Position numbers and translations under genes: made by a program | Notes under the pieces: generated by a model | Told to the model about the DNA's origin: nothing | Databases searched by the model: none | The model's input: the letters and a program-made list of their open reading frames with translations, nothing else | In this document: in pieces, positions 49,373-57,726 of the stretch | Numbering within the stretch: the first letter of the stretch is position 1 | Layout of the letters: the number at the start of each line of letters is the position of its first letter | Assembly (NCBI RefSeq): GCF_002252525.1 | Contig: NZ_NNRM01000021.1 | Coordinates: forward strand, 141,319-205,318 | Direction of reading: 5' to 3' | Length of the DNA: 64,000 nucleotides | From: Brucella pseudogrignonensis | Lineage (GTDB): Bacteria; Pseudomonadota; Alphaproteobacteria; Rhizobiales; Rhizobiaceae

Positions 49373-50431
49373 TTAGAAGTCGTACTGATCCATGTTTTCC
49401 TTGGTCACGCCGACCCAGCCCGCGCCGTAGAGCAGATTTGGCTTCGAAGCGTCGGGAGCGATCAGGCTTTCATAGCCAGGCAGACCGAGATTAAGGCCAG
49501 CCTTGATTTGCTCGTTCTTCTTTTCAAGAGCTGCAACGGCCAGCATATTCATGGCATAGCCAGCGACTGCCGGGTCCCAAAACTGAATATACTGAACATC
49601 GTCATTCTTGATGTATTCACCGGCAACCGACACAAGACCGGTGCCAGCGAATGAGACTTTACCCTTTAGTCCGCCTTCAGCAATCAGACGACCGGCACCG
49701 GCTGAAGTAGGCATTGGCGCGCCCAGAATACCGGTGATGTCCGGATAGGCGGTCATCGCTTCCTTGAGCTTATTGTAGTCGGTATTTGCATCGTCATAGG
49801 TTTCGAGACGTTCAGTCGCCTGTGACATTTCCGGGAAATTGGCCTTCTGATACTCAACGGCACCATCAACCCATTCCATCTGTGACTTCGAGGTCAGGCT
49901 GCCAACGGTGGCAACATATTTGCCCTTGCCGCCCATCGACTTGCCGAGTTCCTTCATAAGGTTGGCGCCGTAGGCCTTATTGTCGAAAGCTTCGATGTCA
50001 TAGTCGACATTCTGAATGTTGGAAGCTTCATGGCTGATAACGACGATGCCGCGTTCACGAGCCTTCTTCAAGACTGGTTCCACAGCCTCGACCGAGAACG
50101 GCACGATGGCAATAGCGTCAACGCCCTGTGCAATAAGGTTTTCGACGATCTGAACCTGAGCGGCCGCATCTGCCTGACTTGGACCAACCATCCAGACGTC
50201 ATTGCCGGTATCGGCCTTGAACTGCTCAACGCCGTCACGCATACGGTCGAACCAGGCAATCCCGTCAACCTTCACAACTGTCGCGATCGTATATTTCTTG
50301 TCGTTTGCCGTCGTGATGAGGTCTTTATTGATTTTCGACGTATCGACGACACCTTCCGCAAAAGCATGTGGCACGGCAACAGACATCGTAACAGACGCGG
50401 CAATAGCCATGGACGCGATAAACTTCTTCAC
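49373..50431 (-). CDS. Periplasmic sugar-binding protein of CUT2 ABC transporter
   Basis: The GTG at 50431 follows GGAGGAAATACC; a longer frame to 50476 would disrupt the signal peptide. The 352-residue product has a Sec signal (VKKFIASMAIAASVTMSVAV, cleavage after AFA) and a periplasmic-binding-protein-like fold (Peripla_BP_4): QADAAAQVQIVENLIAQGVD, VISHEASNIQNVDYD and LGAPMPTSAGAGRLIAEGGL. The fold and some motifs are like LsrB/RhaS-type binding proteins. First gene of the operon; together with deoC and the kinase the ligand is probably deoxyribose or a deoxynucleoside. Confidence 0.9.
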   Translation of the reverse strand: MKKFIASMAIAASVTMSVAVPHAFAEGVVDTSKINKDLITTANDKKYTIATVVKVDGIAWFDRMRDGVEQFKADTGNDVWMVGPSQADAAAQVQIVENLIAQGVDAIAIVPFSVEAVEPVLKKARERGIVVISHEASNIQNVDYDIEAFDNKAYGANLMKELGKSMGGKGKYVATVGSLTSKSQMEWVDGAVEYQKANFPEMSQATERLETYDDANTDYNKLKEAMTAYPDITGILGAPMPTSAGAGRLIAEGGLKGKVSFAGTGLVSVAGEYIKNDDVQYIQFWDPAVAGYAMNMLAVAALEKKNEQIKAGLNLGLPGYESLIAPDASKPNLLYGAGWVGVTKENMDQYDF

Positions 50432-50803
50432 CGGTATTTCCTCCCTGGAAACGAATAGCCCCCGCCAAAAACGCATCCGCGCAGGCGAGATTGGTGACTA
50501 CTGATTTTTACGCTGATGCTTTGCAGACTGCTGCTGACATCAGTGTCTCCTCCATTGCGACCATCAACACTGGATAAGTCGCAAATTCCTCTTTCTTGGC
50601 GCAGGCTGCCTGAAGCTTTCTGGCCTGCTGCAAATTCCTGTTGTCAGATCCTCCCGATAATGCGAACTATAATGTTACAATCCGATCATTATGTTTGGAT
50701 CGTTTCATATTTCTGTTTGACCTGTCAAGTATGCACCATCGCAATTGCACCAATTGATGTGGCAAGCTAAACGGGGGTGAACCGCAACCGAAATGGGGAA
50801 TCA
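50432..50803. promoter_or_regulatory. Divergent promoter region of the deoxyribose-type operon
   Basis: These 370 bases separate the - strand transport operon from the + strand DeoR regulator. Two imperfect direct repeats, TAATGTTACAATC at 50670-50682 and TTATGTTTGGATC at 50689-50701, are 19 bases apart, about two helical turns, a plausible operator arrangement for a DeoR protein. TATAAT occurs at 50668-50673 but has no well-spaced -35 element on the + strand. Confidence 0.4.
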
Positions 50804-51514
50804 GTGAGCAGGATCAGTCGTAAAGACGAACGGATTGCCGAACTTGCGGCTCTTGTTGAGGAAGCGGGAGTGCTGCGTCTTCGCGATGCAGCCACGCGGC
50901 TGGGCGTTTCGGAAATGACAATTCGCCGCGATATCGGGACAGATTCCGGGCCGCTCAATTGTTTGGGTGGTTACATTATTCCTGTGCAGGATAACGGTAA
51001 CGGCAGCGATTATGTCTTTGATCTTGAAAAAGATTGCCATGCCAATGCAAAAGCGCAAGCCTGTGCGGCAGCTGCAGCACTTATAGAAGCGCATGACACC
51101 GTTTTTATCGATTGTGGCACCACAACGCCATATCTCGCGCAGCAAATACCGCAAAACCAGCACATCACCGTGGTCTGTTATTCGCTGAATATCGCCGAGA
51201 TTCTATCGCGCCGGGATGATGTCCGGCTCATCGTGCTCGGTGGGGTTTACCACCCGGAAGCCGCGTCTTTCTCAAGTGATGAAGGCATCGAAGTTCTCAA
51301 GCGCGTCAATATCAACAAGGCTTTCTTGTCGGCAGGCGGTGTTGATGAGCAACACGGAGTAACCTGCTCGCATTTTCATGAGGTGCCGGTAAAGCAGATG
51401 GCGATGCAGCGCGCGCTGCAGAAACATCTGGTTGTTGATGAAAGCAAATTCGGCAAAGTCCGCGCTGCACGCTTTGCCGGAATGGTAGATTTCGATTCCA
51501 TCGTTTCAGGCTGA
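50804..51514 (+). CDS. DeoR family transcriptional regulator
   Basis: The GTG at 50804 has GGGGAA four bases upstream and gives a normal start (SRISRKDERIAELAALVEEA); GTG 50777 is possible. The product (about 236 residues) has the DeoR winged helix-turn-helix at residues about 5-50 (LRLRDAATRLGVSEMTIRRD) and the DeoRC sugar-phosphate sensing domain with FIDCGTTTPYLAQQI and LSAGGVDEQHGVTCSHFHE. It is divergent from the transporter operon and most likely represses it, with a sugar phosphate such as deoxyribose-5-phosphate as inducer. Confidence 0.88.
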   Translation: MSRISRKDERIAELAALVEEAGVLRLRDAATRLGVSEMTIRRDIGTDSGPLNCLGGYIIPVQDNGNGSDYVFDLEKDCHANAKAQACAAAAALIEAHDTVFIDCGTTTPYLAQQIPQNQHITVVCYSLNIAEILSRRDDVRLIVLGGVYHPEAASFSSDEGIEVLKRVNINKAFLSAGGVDEQHGVTCSHFHEVPVKQMAMQRALQKHLVVDESKFGKVRAARFAGMVDFDSIVSG

Positions 51515-51550
51515 AATACACGTCCGTCGTCCCGCAATTAGGAAGCTTTG

Positions 51551-51943
51551 GTGCAGTTCAAATTTTCGAAATCGGCGCTGGTCATCACGATCATGATCTT
51601 CTTTGGTCTTTTGCTGTTGGCGACCGCAGGCGCTGGCCTTGGCTGGATAAGAAGCTTCTTAGGCGATGTTATTGCTGTAATCTTCGTCTACTTTGCATTC
51701 CGTACGGTGCTTGACGGAAACCGAGTTTTGTTGGCTCTGGCGGCATTTTTTGTAGGCGTGGCGGTTGAGGCCGGGCAATATCTGTCCAAAGTATTCGGTA
51801 TTGAAATCAGCAACCGAGCGCTGCGGATCATTCTGGGAGCGACGCCGGATTGGCTCGATGTTCTGGCTTATGGAATCGGTGGGTTGCTGATTATCGCGTG
51901 CCTTGGAGTAGGCGCTTTATTGAAGCGCGATCTAAGAACGTGA
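51551..51943 (+). CDS. DUF2809 family membrane protein
   Basis: The 130-residue product has four membrane segments and the DUF2809 pattern: GLGWIRSFLGDVIAVIFVYF (about 28-47), AAFFVGVAVEAGQYL (about 65-79) and LGATPDWLDVLAYGIGGLL (about 97-115), including the conserved Asp residues. The fold is VanZ-like. Function is unknown. AGGAAG lies four bases before GTG 51551; TTG 51548 is an alternative. It is the last clear host gene before the Mu-like prophage. Confidence 0.75.
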   Translation: MQFKFSKSALVITIMIFFGLLLLATAGAGLGWIRSFLGDVIAVIFVYFAFRTVLDGNRVLLALAAFFVGVAVEAGQYLSKVFGIEISNRALRIILGATPDWLDVLAYGIGGLLIIACLGVGALLKRDLRT

Positions 51944-52105
51944 TTTTTCAGCAAGCAGACTTTCTTTGAACACAATGCTCTCTTATACCTCTGTTTATAG
52001 GCTTTGCTGATGAGCGCTGGAACGCGTCTGTCGCTCGCAATAGCCTTCATCAATTCAAGCTTTTGACCACGGATGTACTGGCACTGGTAGACATTGATGA
52101 TCAGG

Positions 52106-52137
52106 AAGGTCGGTGCATTTTTGCCCCGGCCTTTTTT
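52106..52137 (+). terminator. Intrinsic terminator before the Mu-like prophage
   Basis: An 11-position stem with one mismatch (AAGGTCGGTGC / GCCCCGGCCTT) with loop ATTTTT is followed by a T run TTTTTTG. It would end the DUF2809 transcript. Confidence 0.6.
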
Positions 52138-52275
52138 GTTGCGTAAAATTCGATTGAATACGCGCACAGTACTTCAAGCGCGAAGATCGATCAGCTCATC
52201 TACCGACGTTGATGCTACGAGCATGTTTGCTTGGATTGTCCGCGCATATGCACATTCTTAACGAAGAATAGCACG

Positions 52276-52321
52276 TGTAGCGCGCAAAATCGCGTGGCAG
52301 CGCGCGCAAGATCGAGTGGCA
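52276..52321. repeat. Candidate Mu-like prophage right end with transposase-binding repeats
   Basis: Two 20-bp direct repeats, GCGCGCAAAATCGCGTGGCA at 52280-52299 and GCGCGCAAGATCGAGTGGCA at 52302-52321 (two mismatches), have a 22-bp period. Just outside is 5'-TGTA at 52276. Mu-family phage ends begin with 5'-TG and carry 22-bp MuA sites from a few bases in, and the composition here resembles the Mu right end. A third partial copy (GCGCGAAGATCGA) is at 52178-52190. The base pairs just outside (GCACG, 52271-52275) would be the 5-bp target duplication. Confidence 0.55.
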
Positions 52322-52382
52322 ACAGTTTTACGATGTCAAAGAACTGAGCGGAAGGCTCATTGAAGGTAGCTTAAAGAGCGCC

Positions 52383-53192
52383 TCAAGCTCCGTTCATAAT
52401 AATGAGTTCCTTGACGGCTTTTCCTTTTCCGCCAGCTGCCGTGTAGGTCAGGTCAACGCCTTCAATATTGAAGGCCGAAAAGATGGACCGTATTTCCGGC
52501 ACGTCATTGATTGACAGGATGAACCAGCCTTTGATGCGGCCGAGGCGCTCAGCCAAGATTTCGAACTGATCCCGGCCGAATAGTTCCTTACCATAAACGC
52601 CTTCCGTGCCCCAATAAGGCGGATCAAGATAAAACAGCGTTTCTGGTCTATCGTATCGATCGATGAAAGCTTGCCAGTCCAGGTTCTCGATAACGACCGA
52701 AGCAAGCCGCTCATGAACCTCCTGAAGCAATGGAGCGAGCGTCGTCAAATTGAAGCGCGATGAGCCACTGTAATTGATGCCGAATGATCTTCCAGCCACC
52801 TTGCCTCCGAACGTCAGGCGCTGAAGATAGATGAAGCGCGCTGCCCGCTCCAGATCAGTGAGTGTGTCCGGATCGGTAACAGTCAGGCGTTCGAAGTCCG
52901 AGCGGCTCGTAATTTGGAACCGAAGCGTGTCCATAAGCTGCGGATAATGACGCTGGAGAATGCGAAACAGGTTTGCCACGTCTTTCGAACGGTCATTGAT
53001 GAACTCGGCGCGGGGCGCGGCTGTACGTCTGAAGAACACTCCGCCCATGCCGACAAACGGCTCGGCATAAAGCGAATGCGGGATAGTATCGATCTTCTGG
53101 CAGATGCGCTTTGCAAGCTGCCGCTTGCCTCCGATATAGGCGGCGGGCGGCGAAACAGGATCGAAGGATGTGAAATCGGCCTTCTGGCTCAT
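52383..53192 (-). CDS. Phage D12-class adenine-N6 DNA methyltransferase (Dam-like)
   Basis: The 269-residue enzyme has the D12/Dam family order: AdoMet-binding YIGGKRQLAKRICQKI (about 19-34), EPFVGMGGVFFRR (about 44-56, motif I), and catalytic DPPYW (about 194-198, motif IV). The likely target is GATC or a related site, but specificity cannot be read from sequence. It lies at the prophage right end, the position of the mom modification gene in Mu, so it probably protects phage DNA from restriction. AGGAAC precedes the ATG by five bases. The 158-base gap upstream holds only hairpins (TTGCCC-GAAA-GGGCAA; TCGGCT-TTC-AGCCGA). Confidence 0.88.
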   Translation of the reverse strand: MSQKADFTSFDPVSPPAAYIGGKRQLAKRICQKIDTIPHSLYAEPFVGMGGVFFRRTAAPRAEFINDRSKDVANLFRILQRHYPQLMDTLRFQITSRSDFERLTVTDPDTLTDLERAARFIYLQRLTFGGKVAGRSFGINYSGSSRFNLTTLAPLLQEVHERLASVVIENLDWQAFIDRYDRPETLFYLDPPYWGTEGVYGKELFGRDQFEILAERLGRIKGWFILSINDVPEIRSIFSAFNIEGVDLTYTAAGGKGKAVKELIIMNGA

Positions 53193-53350
53193 GTACGTTC
53201 CTAAGAGAATCGGTCACAAACCAATTGCCCGAAAGGGCAAGGATGCGACGGTTATCTTGGATGGCTGTCGGGCGGGTTGCTCTTGCCGGAATGGCCCGCC
53301 GCCACGAATTGACGTGGCCGTCCCTAGTTCGGCTTTCAGCCGAGATGCGT

Positions 53351-53752
53351 TCAGTTGTTCAGTTTGAACCGATGATCAGAACGGCGCGCTCCGCGTTTCA
53401 TCGACTGTCGTCTTTCCTCAAATTCGCGCTCGACCAGCTCTGCCTTTTTCTGCTGATGAAACTCCAGTTCGGTTCGAGTGAGGATTTCCCTATCGCGCAA
53501 CGTCAGATCGCCAACCAGCCTTTGGCCGGTTAGATCGGGCCAGTATTCGCCCGCACCGAGCTTCCACAGGTGGCGCATTGGCAGGCTATTCACTACATTG
53601 CTGTGTGGCGGATAGACCTCAATAGCCACGACATCAGGCCCGAAATACTTGTTCTTCAGCTCCTGCAGCTCGTCCCATGTGATTGTGCCGTCATGTTCAA
53701 CGGACATGAGGCCGCGTAGTTCGTCAAGCAACACGCCCACAACCGCCGTCAT
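53351..53752 (-). CDS. Phage hypothetical protein (DUF7694-like)
   Basis: The 133-residue protein contains TWDELQELKNKYFGPDVVAI (about 26-45) followed by EVYPPHSNVVN and MRHLWKLG, a pattern that recurs in phage and prophage proteins of the DUF7694 type, often annotated only as hypothetical. The C-terminal third is a charged helix (LTRTELEFHQQKKAELVERE) ending in Arg/Lys-rich residues. It overlaps the fibre chaperone gene by four bases (ATGA) and precedes the methyltransferase. Function is unknown. Confidence 0.6.
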   Translation of the reverse strand: MTAVVGVLLDELRGLMSVEHDGTITWDELQELKNKYFGPDVVAIEVYPPHSNVVNSLPMRHLWKLGAGEYWPDLTGQRLVGDLTLRDREILTRTELEFHQQKKAELVEREFEERRQSMKRGARRSDHRFKLNN

Positions 53753-54267
53753 GACTGCACCTGTGCGGAAGGCCAGACGATAGCATCAACAATCGCACGG
53801 GCCGCGGCTTCATCTTCCGCCGCATCAATGTCGCGCTTGGCACCAAGGCGGATGCTTTCGATCATTGCGCCAATTTGCTGCCATTGTGCGAAGGCAGCAA
53901 GAACTACGTCTGCAACCTCGCCAATCGTTTCAGCAGTGATGCCGACTTCTGATGATAGGATCGGATAGTCTGATGGCTGCGGATTGGTTGTAGCTTTGAA
54001 CGCCTGCGCCTCAGTCACCTTCTGCTGATACGTCATCGCCTGACCATGGCCGGGCGTGATGTATTTCAAGCGTTCAGCTTCTGCGGCTGCATCAATGCCG
54101 ACTTTAAGCGCCGACTTGATCTGTAAGAGCGTTGCCGCTGGCTGCATACGTGCAGCGTCTATTCCGGCCTGCCACTCGGTTTCCGACATTTCAGTCGCAT
54201 CCTCGGGCAAGACCGGACCAGAACCCCAAACCTCGCGGCCATCAACGATTATATGGAAATACTTCAT
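53749..54267 (-). CDS. Tail fibre assembly chaperone candidate
   Basis: The ATG at 54267 has GAGG six bases upstream (longer start 54279 possible). The 172-residue protein follows the fibre gene, where the Mu U-type chaperone sits. It begins MKYFHIIVDGREVWGSGPVL and its C-terminal two thirds are an alpha-helical region with ITPGHGQAMTYQQKVTEAQA, similar to the DUF4376-like part of phage fibre-associated proteins. Assignment rests on position and on this helical domain; no enzymatic motif is present. Confidence 0.6.
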   Translation of the reverse strand: MKYFHIIVDGREVWGSGPVLPEDATEMSETEWQAGIDAARMQPAATLLQIKSALKVGIDAAAEAERLKYITPGHGQAMTYQQKVTEAQAFKATTNPQPSDYPILSSEVGITAETIGEVADVVLAAFAQWQQIGAMIESIRLGAKRDIDAAEDEAAARAIVDAIVWPSAQVQS

Positions 54268-54275
54268 AGCTGGCC

Positions 54276-55475
54276 TCAATCTGAAAGAGCGCGAATGTAG
54301 GTGTCCAGGACGACAATCGGACCTGTTGCGAGATCCTTTTCCACCATCAGGTAAAGGGTGTATGTCGCCGTTGGATCAAGGTTGTTGAACTCAGCCGAAA
54401 GCGTCATTGGCTGCTGGATGCTGCTCGCTTCTGAACCGGAGCCGTTTGTGTAAAGGCCAAGATACTGTGAACCTTGATCTGCCTGACCAGTGCGCCTCAA
54501 AACCAGATAGCCAATGACGCCAGCAAATGTTGTGCTGATATTCTTAACGCCGCAATATGCTGAAACCGACAAGTAGGTCACGCCGGTAATCGACGCGATG
54601 CTTTGAGCGCTGTTAGCAGATTTCACACCGGAAATATCAGAAAGAGCGACGCCAGGAGTAAAAGCATTCCATCGTCTTGCGGCTTTTGGTGCAAGCTTCT
54701 CAAAATACAGCATCGGGTTCATGAGAATGAACGCGGTACCATCGTAATAGAAGACCGCATCGCGTCCTGATGCCAATTCTCCTGCGAACACACCGCGACC
54801 ATTGCTATAACGGATCGGCTTTGCACCCAGACCGTTCAGATTAAGCGTTGGGCCATCAGCAGTATTTGTCGTTGAAATACGCACACGCGCAACCAGACCA
54901 GCCGCATAAGCCTGTGTTGCAGGAGTGAGCGTGGCTGTAAGCGCATTTGCCGATCCACCCGCTACGGCATAGCTCCATTTGCCGGACTGGGCATCAAGCG
55001 CGAGCTTTTCTACATAGGCACCGCCCACTTTCTCGAACACACGCCCATCCGGCAGGCTGATGCCGTGGCCGTCTCTCGCATTGACAATGCGCCATGACGA
55101 CCCGGTCCATTCGGCCAGTTTTTGCTGATTGCCAGACCATACGCCCGTTGCACCTGCCGGAATGATGTAGGCATCACCGAGAACGGCATCATTCGGAGGC
55201 GCTGTCGTCGTCATGGAGATTACAGGAAACCAAGCCACGCGATTTGCAAAACCCGGTGCAGCAATTAATTGCAATGCCTCCCAAAGCTGTTGCTGATTTT
55301 CGGGATCAAGCACTAAGCCTGCGTTTTCAACGACCGCGCAGATTTCCTCCTGTACGTCATTGAGAATTTTATCTGTAACCTCGGTACCGGCAATGCCAGC
55401 TGCAGCATTCTGTGAGCGAAAGCCACGACGGCCTGAGCCGATATCGACAGTATTCGCACCGTTAACGCGATCCAT
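54276..55475 (-). CDS. Tail fibre protein with DUF2793-like region
   Basis: The ATG at 55475 has GGAGAA five bases upstream and lies just after the gp48-type stop. The 399-residue protein begins MDRVNGANTVDIGSGRRGFR, then a segment about 70-165 with FPVISMTTTAPPNDAVLGDA and YIIPAGATGVWSGNQQKLAE that fits the DUF2793 domain of rhizobial phage fibres. The remainder is Ala/Thr/Gly-rich beta structure, expected for the receptor-binding shaft and tip. It probably determines host range. No invertase gene or invertible repeat is seen next to it, unlike Mu. Confidence 0.75.
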   Translation of the reverse strand: MDRVNGANTVDIGSGRRGFRSQNAAAGIAGTEVTDKILNDVQEEICAVVENAGLVLDPENQQQLWEALQLIAAPGFANRVAWFPVISMTTTAPPNDAVLGDAYIIPAGATGVWSGNQQKLAEWTGSSWRIVNARDGHGISLPDGRVFEKVGGAYVEKLALDAQSGKWSYAVAGGSANALTATLTPATQAYAAGLVARVRISTTNTADGPTLNLNGLGAKPIRYSNGRGVFAGELASGRDAVFYYDGTAFILMNPMLYFEKLAPKAARRWNAFTPGVALSDISGVKSANSAQSIASITGVTYLSVSAYCGVKNISTTFAGVIGYLVLRRTGQADQGSQYLGLYTNGSGSEASSIQQPMTLSAEFNNLDPTATYTLYLMVEKDLATGPIVVLDTYIRALSD

Positions 55476-55476
55476 G

Positions 55477-56073
55477 TCAGTTCTCCACGTATGAGAATAC
55501 AAGCTGAGTGTGCGCAGGCTTTAGCCGCCGCAACTCACATTCAATGTCACTGATTTCAAAGCCACCAAGCGGCTGGCCTGCCGTGTTGACGCCCGCTCGG
55601 AATATCCATTCCGAGATCAGCTGCAGCTTTACGCGCCAGGTGAATTGTTCGCCTTCTGCGATCAGCGGCTGACCGGCCAGAAGAACGCCTGCATTGGACG
55701 GCCAGAACTCTTCAATTTCGATGGTGTGGCCGAGGCTTGCAGCCATTTTGACGAAGTAAGGAATGCTTGCGCCGCCCTTGGCGATCCAGCGCTGATGTGC
55801 ACGGCGCTGGCGCTGTTCAATGGTTTGATTGCCAAGATCACGACCACAAGGATCAGGACCAAGAACACGCTCGAAATCCGGCAATAGCGCATTTGCAGTG
55901 CGCGGATCGATCTCGTCCATCAGTTTTTCAGCATCGGCCTCGGCCTGAACAAGAACCTTGGCAATGCTGTCGAGAAGAGCATCCAGAACGCCGCCGCGCT
56001 TACCGAGGGCAAAGCCGCGTGGCAGCTTTCCGATCAGGCTGGCGAGAATGGTTGATTGCGGTCTGGTCATCAT
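55477..56073 (-). CDS. Mu gp48-like baseplate protein (YmfQ/DUF2313)
   Basis: The 198-residue protein fits the DUF2313/YmfQ family: LIGKLPRGFALGKRGGVLDA (about 13-32), DPRTANALLPDFERVLGPDP (about 56-75) and QTIEQRQRRAHQRWIAKGGA (about 82-101) are hallmark blocks. In Mu this is gp48, the baseplate wedge/tail fibre connector. It overlaps the gp47-type gene by four bases. Confidence 0.9.
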   Translation of the reverse strand: MMTRPQSTILASLIGKLPRGFALGKRGGVLDALLDSIAKVLVQAEADAEKLMDEIDPRTANALLPDFERVLGPDPCGRDLGNQTIEQRQRRAHQRWIAKGGASIPYFVKMAASLGHTIEIEEFWPSNAGVLLAGQPLIAEGEQFTWRVKLQLISEWIFRAGVNTAGQPLGGFEISDIECELRRLKPAHTQLVFSYVEN

Positions 56074-57209
56074 GGGTCCTCAAAAGTAACGAGGCCGGGA
56101 AGCGGATATTCATCGCGCTCCAAACGGAACGGAGCTGACGGTGAAATCAGATCATGCGCGTATTCGCCGGAGGCCGCAGAGATGGCTTCCGATATGCGCG
56201 ATGGCTCAATCAGCGCTCCGATCGGACTGTCGTTCTGATCGTCGCTCTCATCACCTATGGTAGCGATGAATGCCGCAAAGGCTTCCTCGACAGCTGCGCG
56301 GGTCGAAACCCCATCAGGGCGAAGCCGCACGGTGATCGGGATCGCACGCATCTTTGCAGGCACAATCACGACATAGGCTGTGACGGGACGAACGCCGGAC
56401 GAAGAACCGGGTGCGCCGAGATATTCAAGCTGCTCGGCCATTTCCGATACGGTTGGTGCACGGGCTGATGTGCCGTCTTTCATTGCGACGATAACGCCGA
56501 CCGAACCACGGCCCACCCAATCGGTGATAGGCTTGACAGCGCGAACGTCAAACTGCTCGCGCAGCCAGCTCATATAGTCAAAGCCAGCACCTCCATGTGG
56601 ACGCTGACGGATATAAGCCATGACAGCGGCTGCAAGTTCTGCAGGCGTCTCGGCAACCGCTCCACCTGCAAAGCCGCCCTCGGCAACCGTGATGCGATTG
56701 ATCTCAGGAAAGGCATTGACTGTGCGAAGGCGAATGCCAGCTTCGAGATTGCCGATAGGACCAGCTGCAACGGCTTTTGCAGGCACAAGGATGCTCCCGC
56801 CTACGGGAATGACAGCGAGAGCTGTAGTGCGGAATATAGTGCCATCGGAACCGGCGATCTCAAGATCAGCGGGTAACTGCGCACCGGCTGCACCTTCGAT
56901 GTTAATATTTCCAACTGCATATGTGGCCGGTCGCGCCGCAATGCCCCAGATATTGGCATGTCGATCGACAAACTCACCCTCTGCGGTGTCCACGAAATAC
57001 TGTCTGCCCCACCATGCGACATGATCGTGGATCTCGCGCGCTTCCAGTGCGACAGCCCGACCGATCATGGCGAGCGTTCCGCGCGCCGAACGAACGGCAC
57101 GGGAAATCGCCAGTGGATCGACCAGAGGCCGCACAACGGAAATGCTGAACTCCATGGCCGAGGCGATACGTTCAGCGATGGTCTTTGCGGATGGAACGGG
57201 CCAAGGCAT
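56070..57209 (-). CDS. Baseplate J-like wedge protein (Mu gp47)
   Basis: The 379-residue protein contains the Baseplate_J pattern: FVDRHANIWGIAARPATYAV (about 81-100), GSILVPAKAVAAGPIGNLEA (about 138-157) and a C-terminal acidic ending. It is the main wedge component that links the hub to fibres. ATGA overlaps join it to gp46 on one side and gp48 on the other, as in Mu. Confidence 0.9.
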   Translation of the reverse strand: MPWPVPSAKTIAERIASAMEFSISVVRPLVDPLAISRAVRSARGTLAMIGRAVALEAREIHDHVAWWGRQYFVDTAEGEFVDRHANIWGIAARPATYAVGNINIEGAAGAQLPADLEIAGSDGTIFRTTALAVIPVGGSILVPAKAVAAGPIGNLEAGIRLRTVNAFPEINRITVAEGGFAGGAVAETPAELAAAVMAYIRQRPHGGAGFDYMSWLREQFDVRAVKPITDWVGRGSVGVIVAMKDGTSARAPTVSEMAEQLEYLGAPGSSSGVRPVTAYVVIVPAKMRAIPITVRLRPDGVSTRAAVEEAFAAFIATIGDESDDQNDSPIGALIEPSRISEAISAASGEYAHDLISPSAPFRLERDEYPLPGLVTFEDP

Positions 57210-57664
57210 CAGGCAGTCCTCCGGCCGGAAATAGCGGTGTCATCGACCAGGACGCGCCAGCCGAGCATTTGCGGCGCGACCCATTCCGTCTCGATCTCGG
57301 CCGGAATGCCGGTATCGGAGGTCACCCATTCAAGGCTTTCGGCAAGCCAGCTCTGGTAAAGAAGGCGGGTGGTTTCGGTTTCCTTGGCGCGATCAAGCAG
57401 CCAACAGCGCGAACCGATACGCTCACCATAAGGATCGAGCGCATCGGCAGCAGCACCGCGACGGACATCGATGCCTGACCCTGTCAGGAATTGCGAGCGG
57501 CCTTCCGGCAGCGGATCGTCTGGATTGGCACGGCGATCAAGGCCGACAGAAAGAAGCACCGGCGTGATCGGGGTTTCATCAATGATGAGATCGCCATCCG
57601 CGCCGATCTCCAGATCAGCGCGGCGGGTTTCCGGGTCATAGATGAGTGCCACATCGTAAAACAT
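57209..57664 (-). CDS. Mu gp46-like baseplate protein
   Basis: The 151-residue protein matches phage GP46: RRADLEIGADGDLIIDETPI near residue 14 and GSRCWLLDRAKETETTRLLY (about 83-102), typical of gp25/GP46 lysozyme-like wedge proteins without lysozyme activity. It starts 63 bases after the gp45 gene, a gap that holds a hairpin (TGCCCG at 57700-57705 with CGGGCA at 57712-57717), and overlaps the gp47-type gene by one base. Confidence 0.88.
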   Translation of the reverse strand: MFYDVALIYDPETRRADLEIGADGDLIIDETPITPVLLSVGLDRRANPDDPLPEGRSQFLTGSGIDVRRGAAADALDPYGERIGSRCWLLDRAKETETTRLLYQSWLAESLEWVTSDTGIPAEIETEWVAPQMLGWRVLVDDTAISGRRTA

Positions 57665-57726
57665 GCCCCGGTTCTATCGCGCGCGCGCGAAAACGATCAT
57701 GCCCGCCAAGGCGGGCACGAAACAGA

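Noticed and set aside
51868-52167. Minus-strand 99-codon frame between DUF2809 and the Mu-like prophage
   Set aside because: It overlaps the 3' end of the DUF2809 gene and a good terminator hairpin, lacks a clear ribosome binding site and matches no family I know. A decayed host gene cannot be excluded.
53193-53350. Possible com-like regulator gene before the methyltransferase
   Set aside because: Position fits Mu com, but no Cys4 zinc-finger pattern is found in any frame and no start codon is suitable. Only hairpins are seen.
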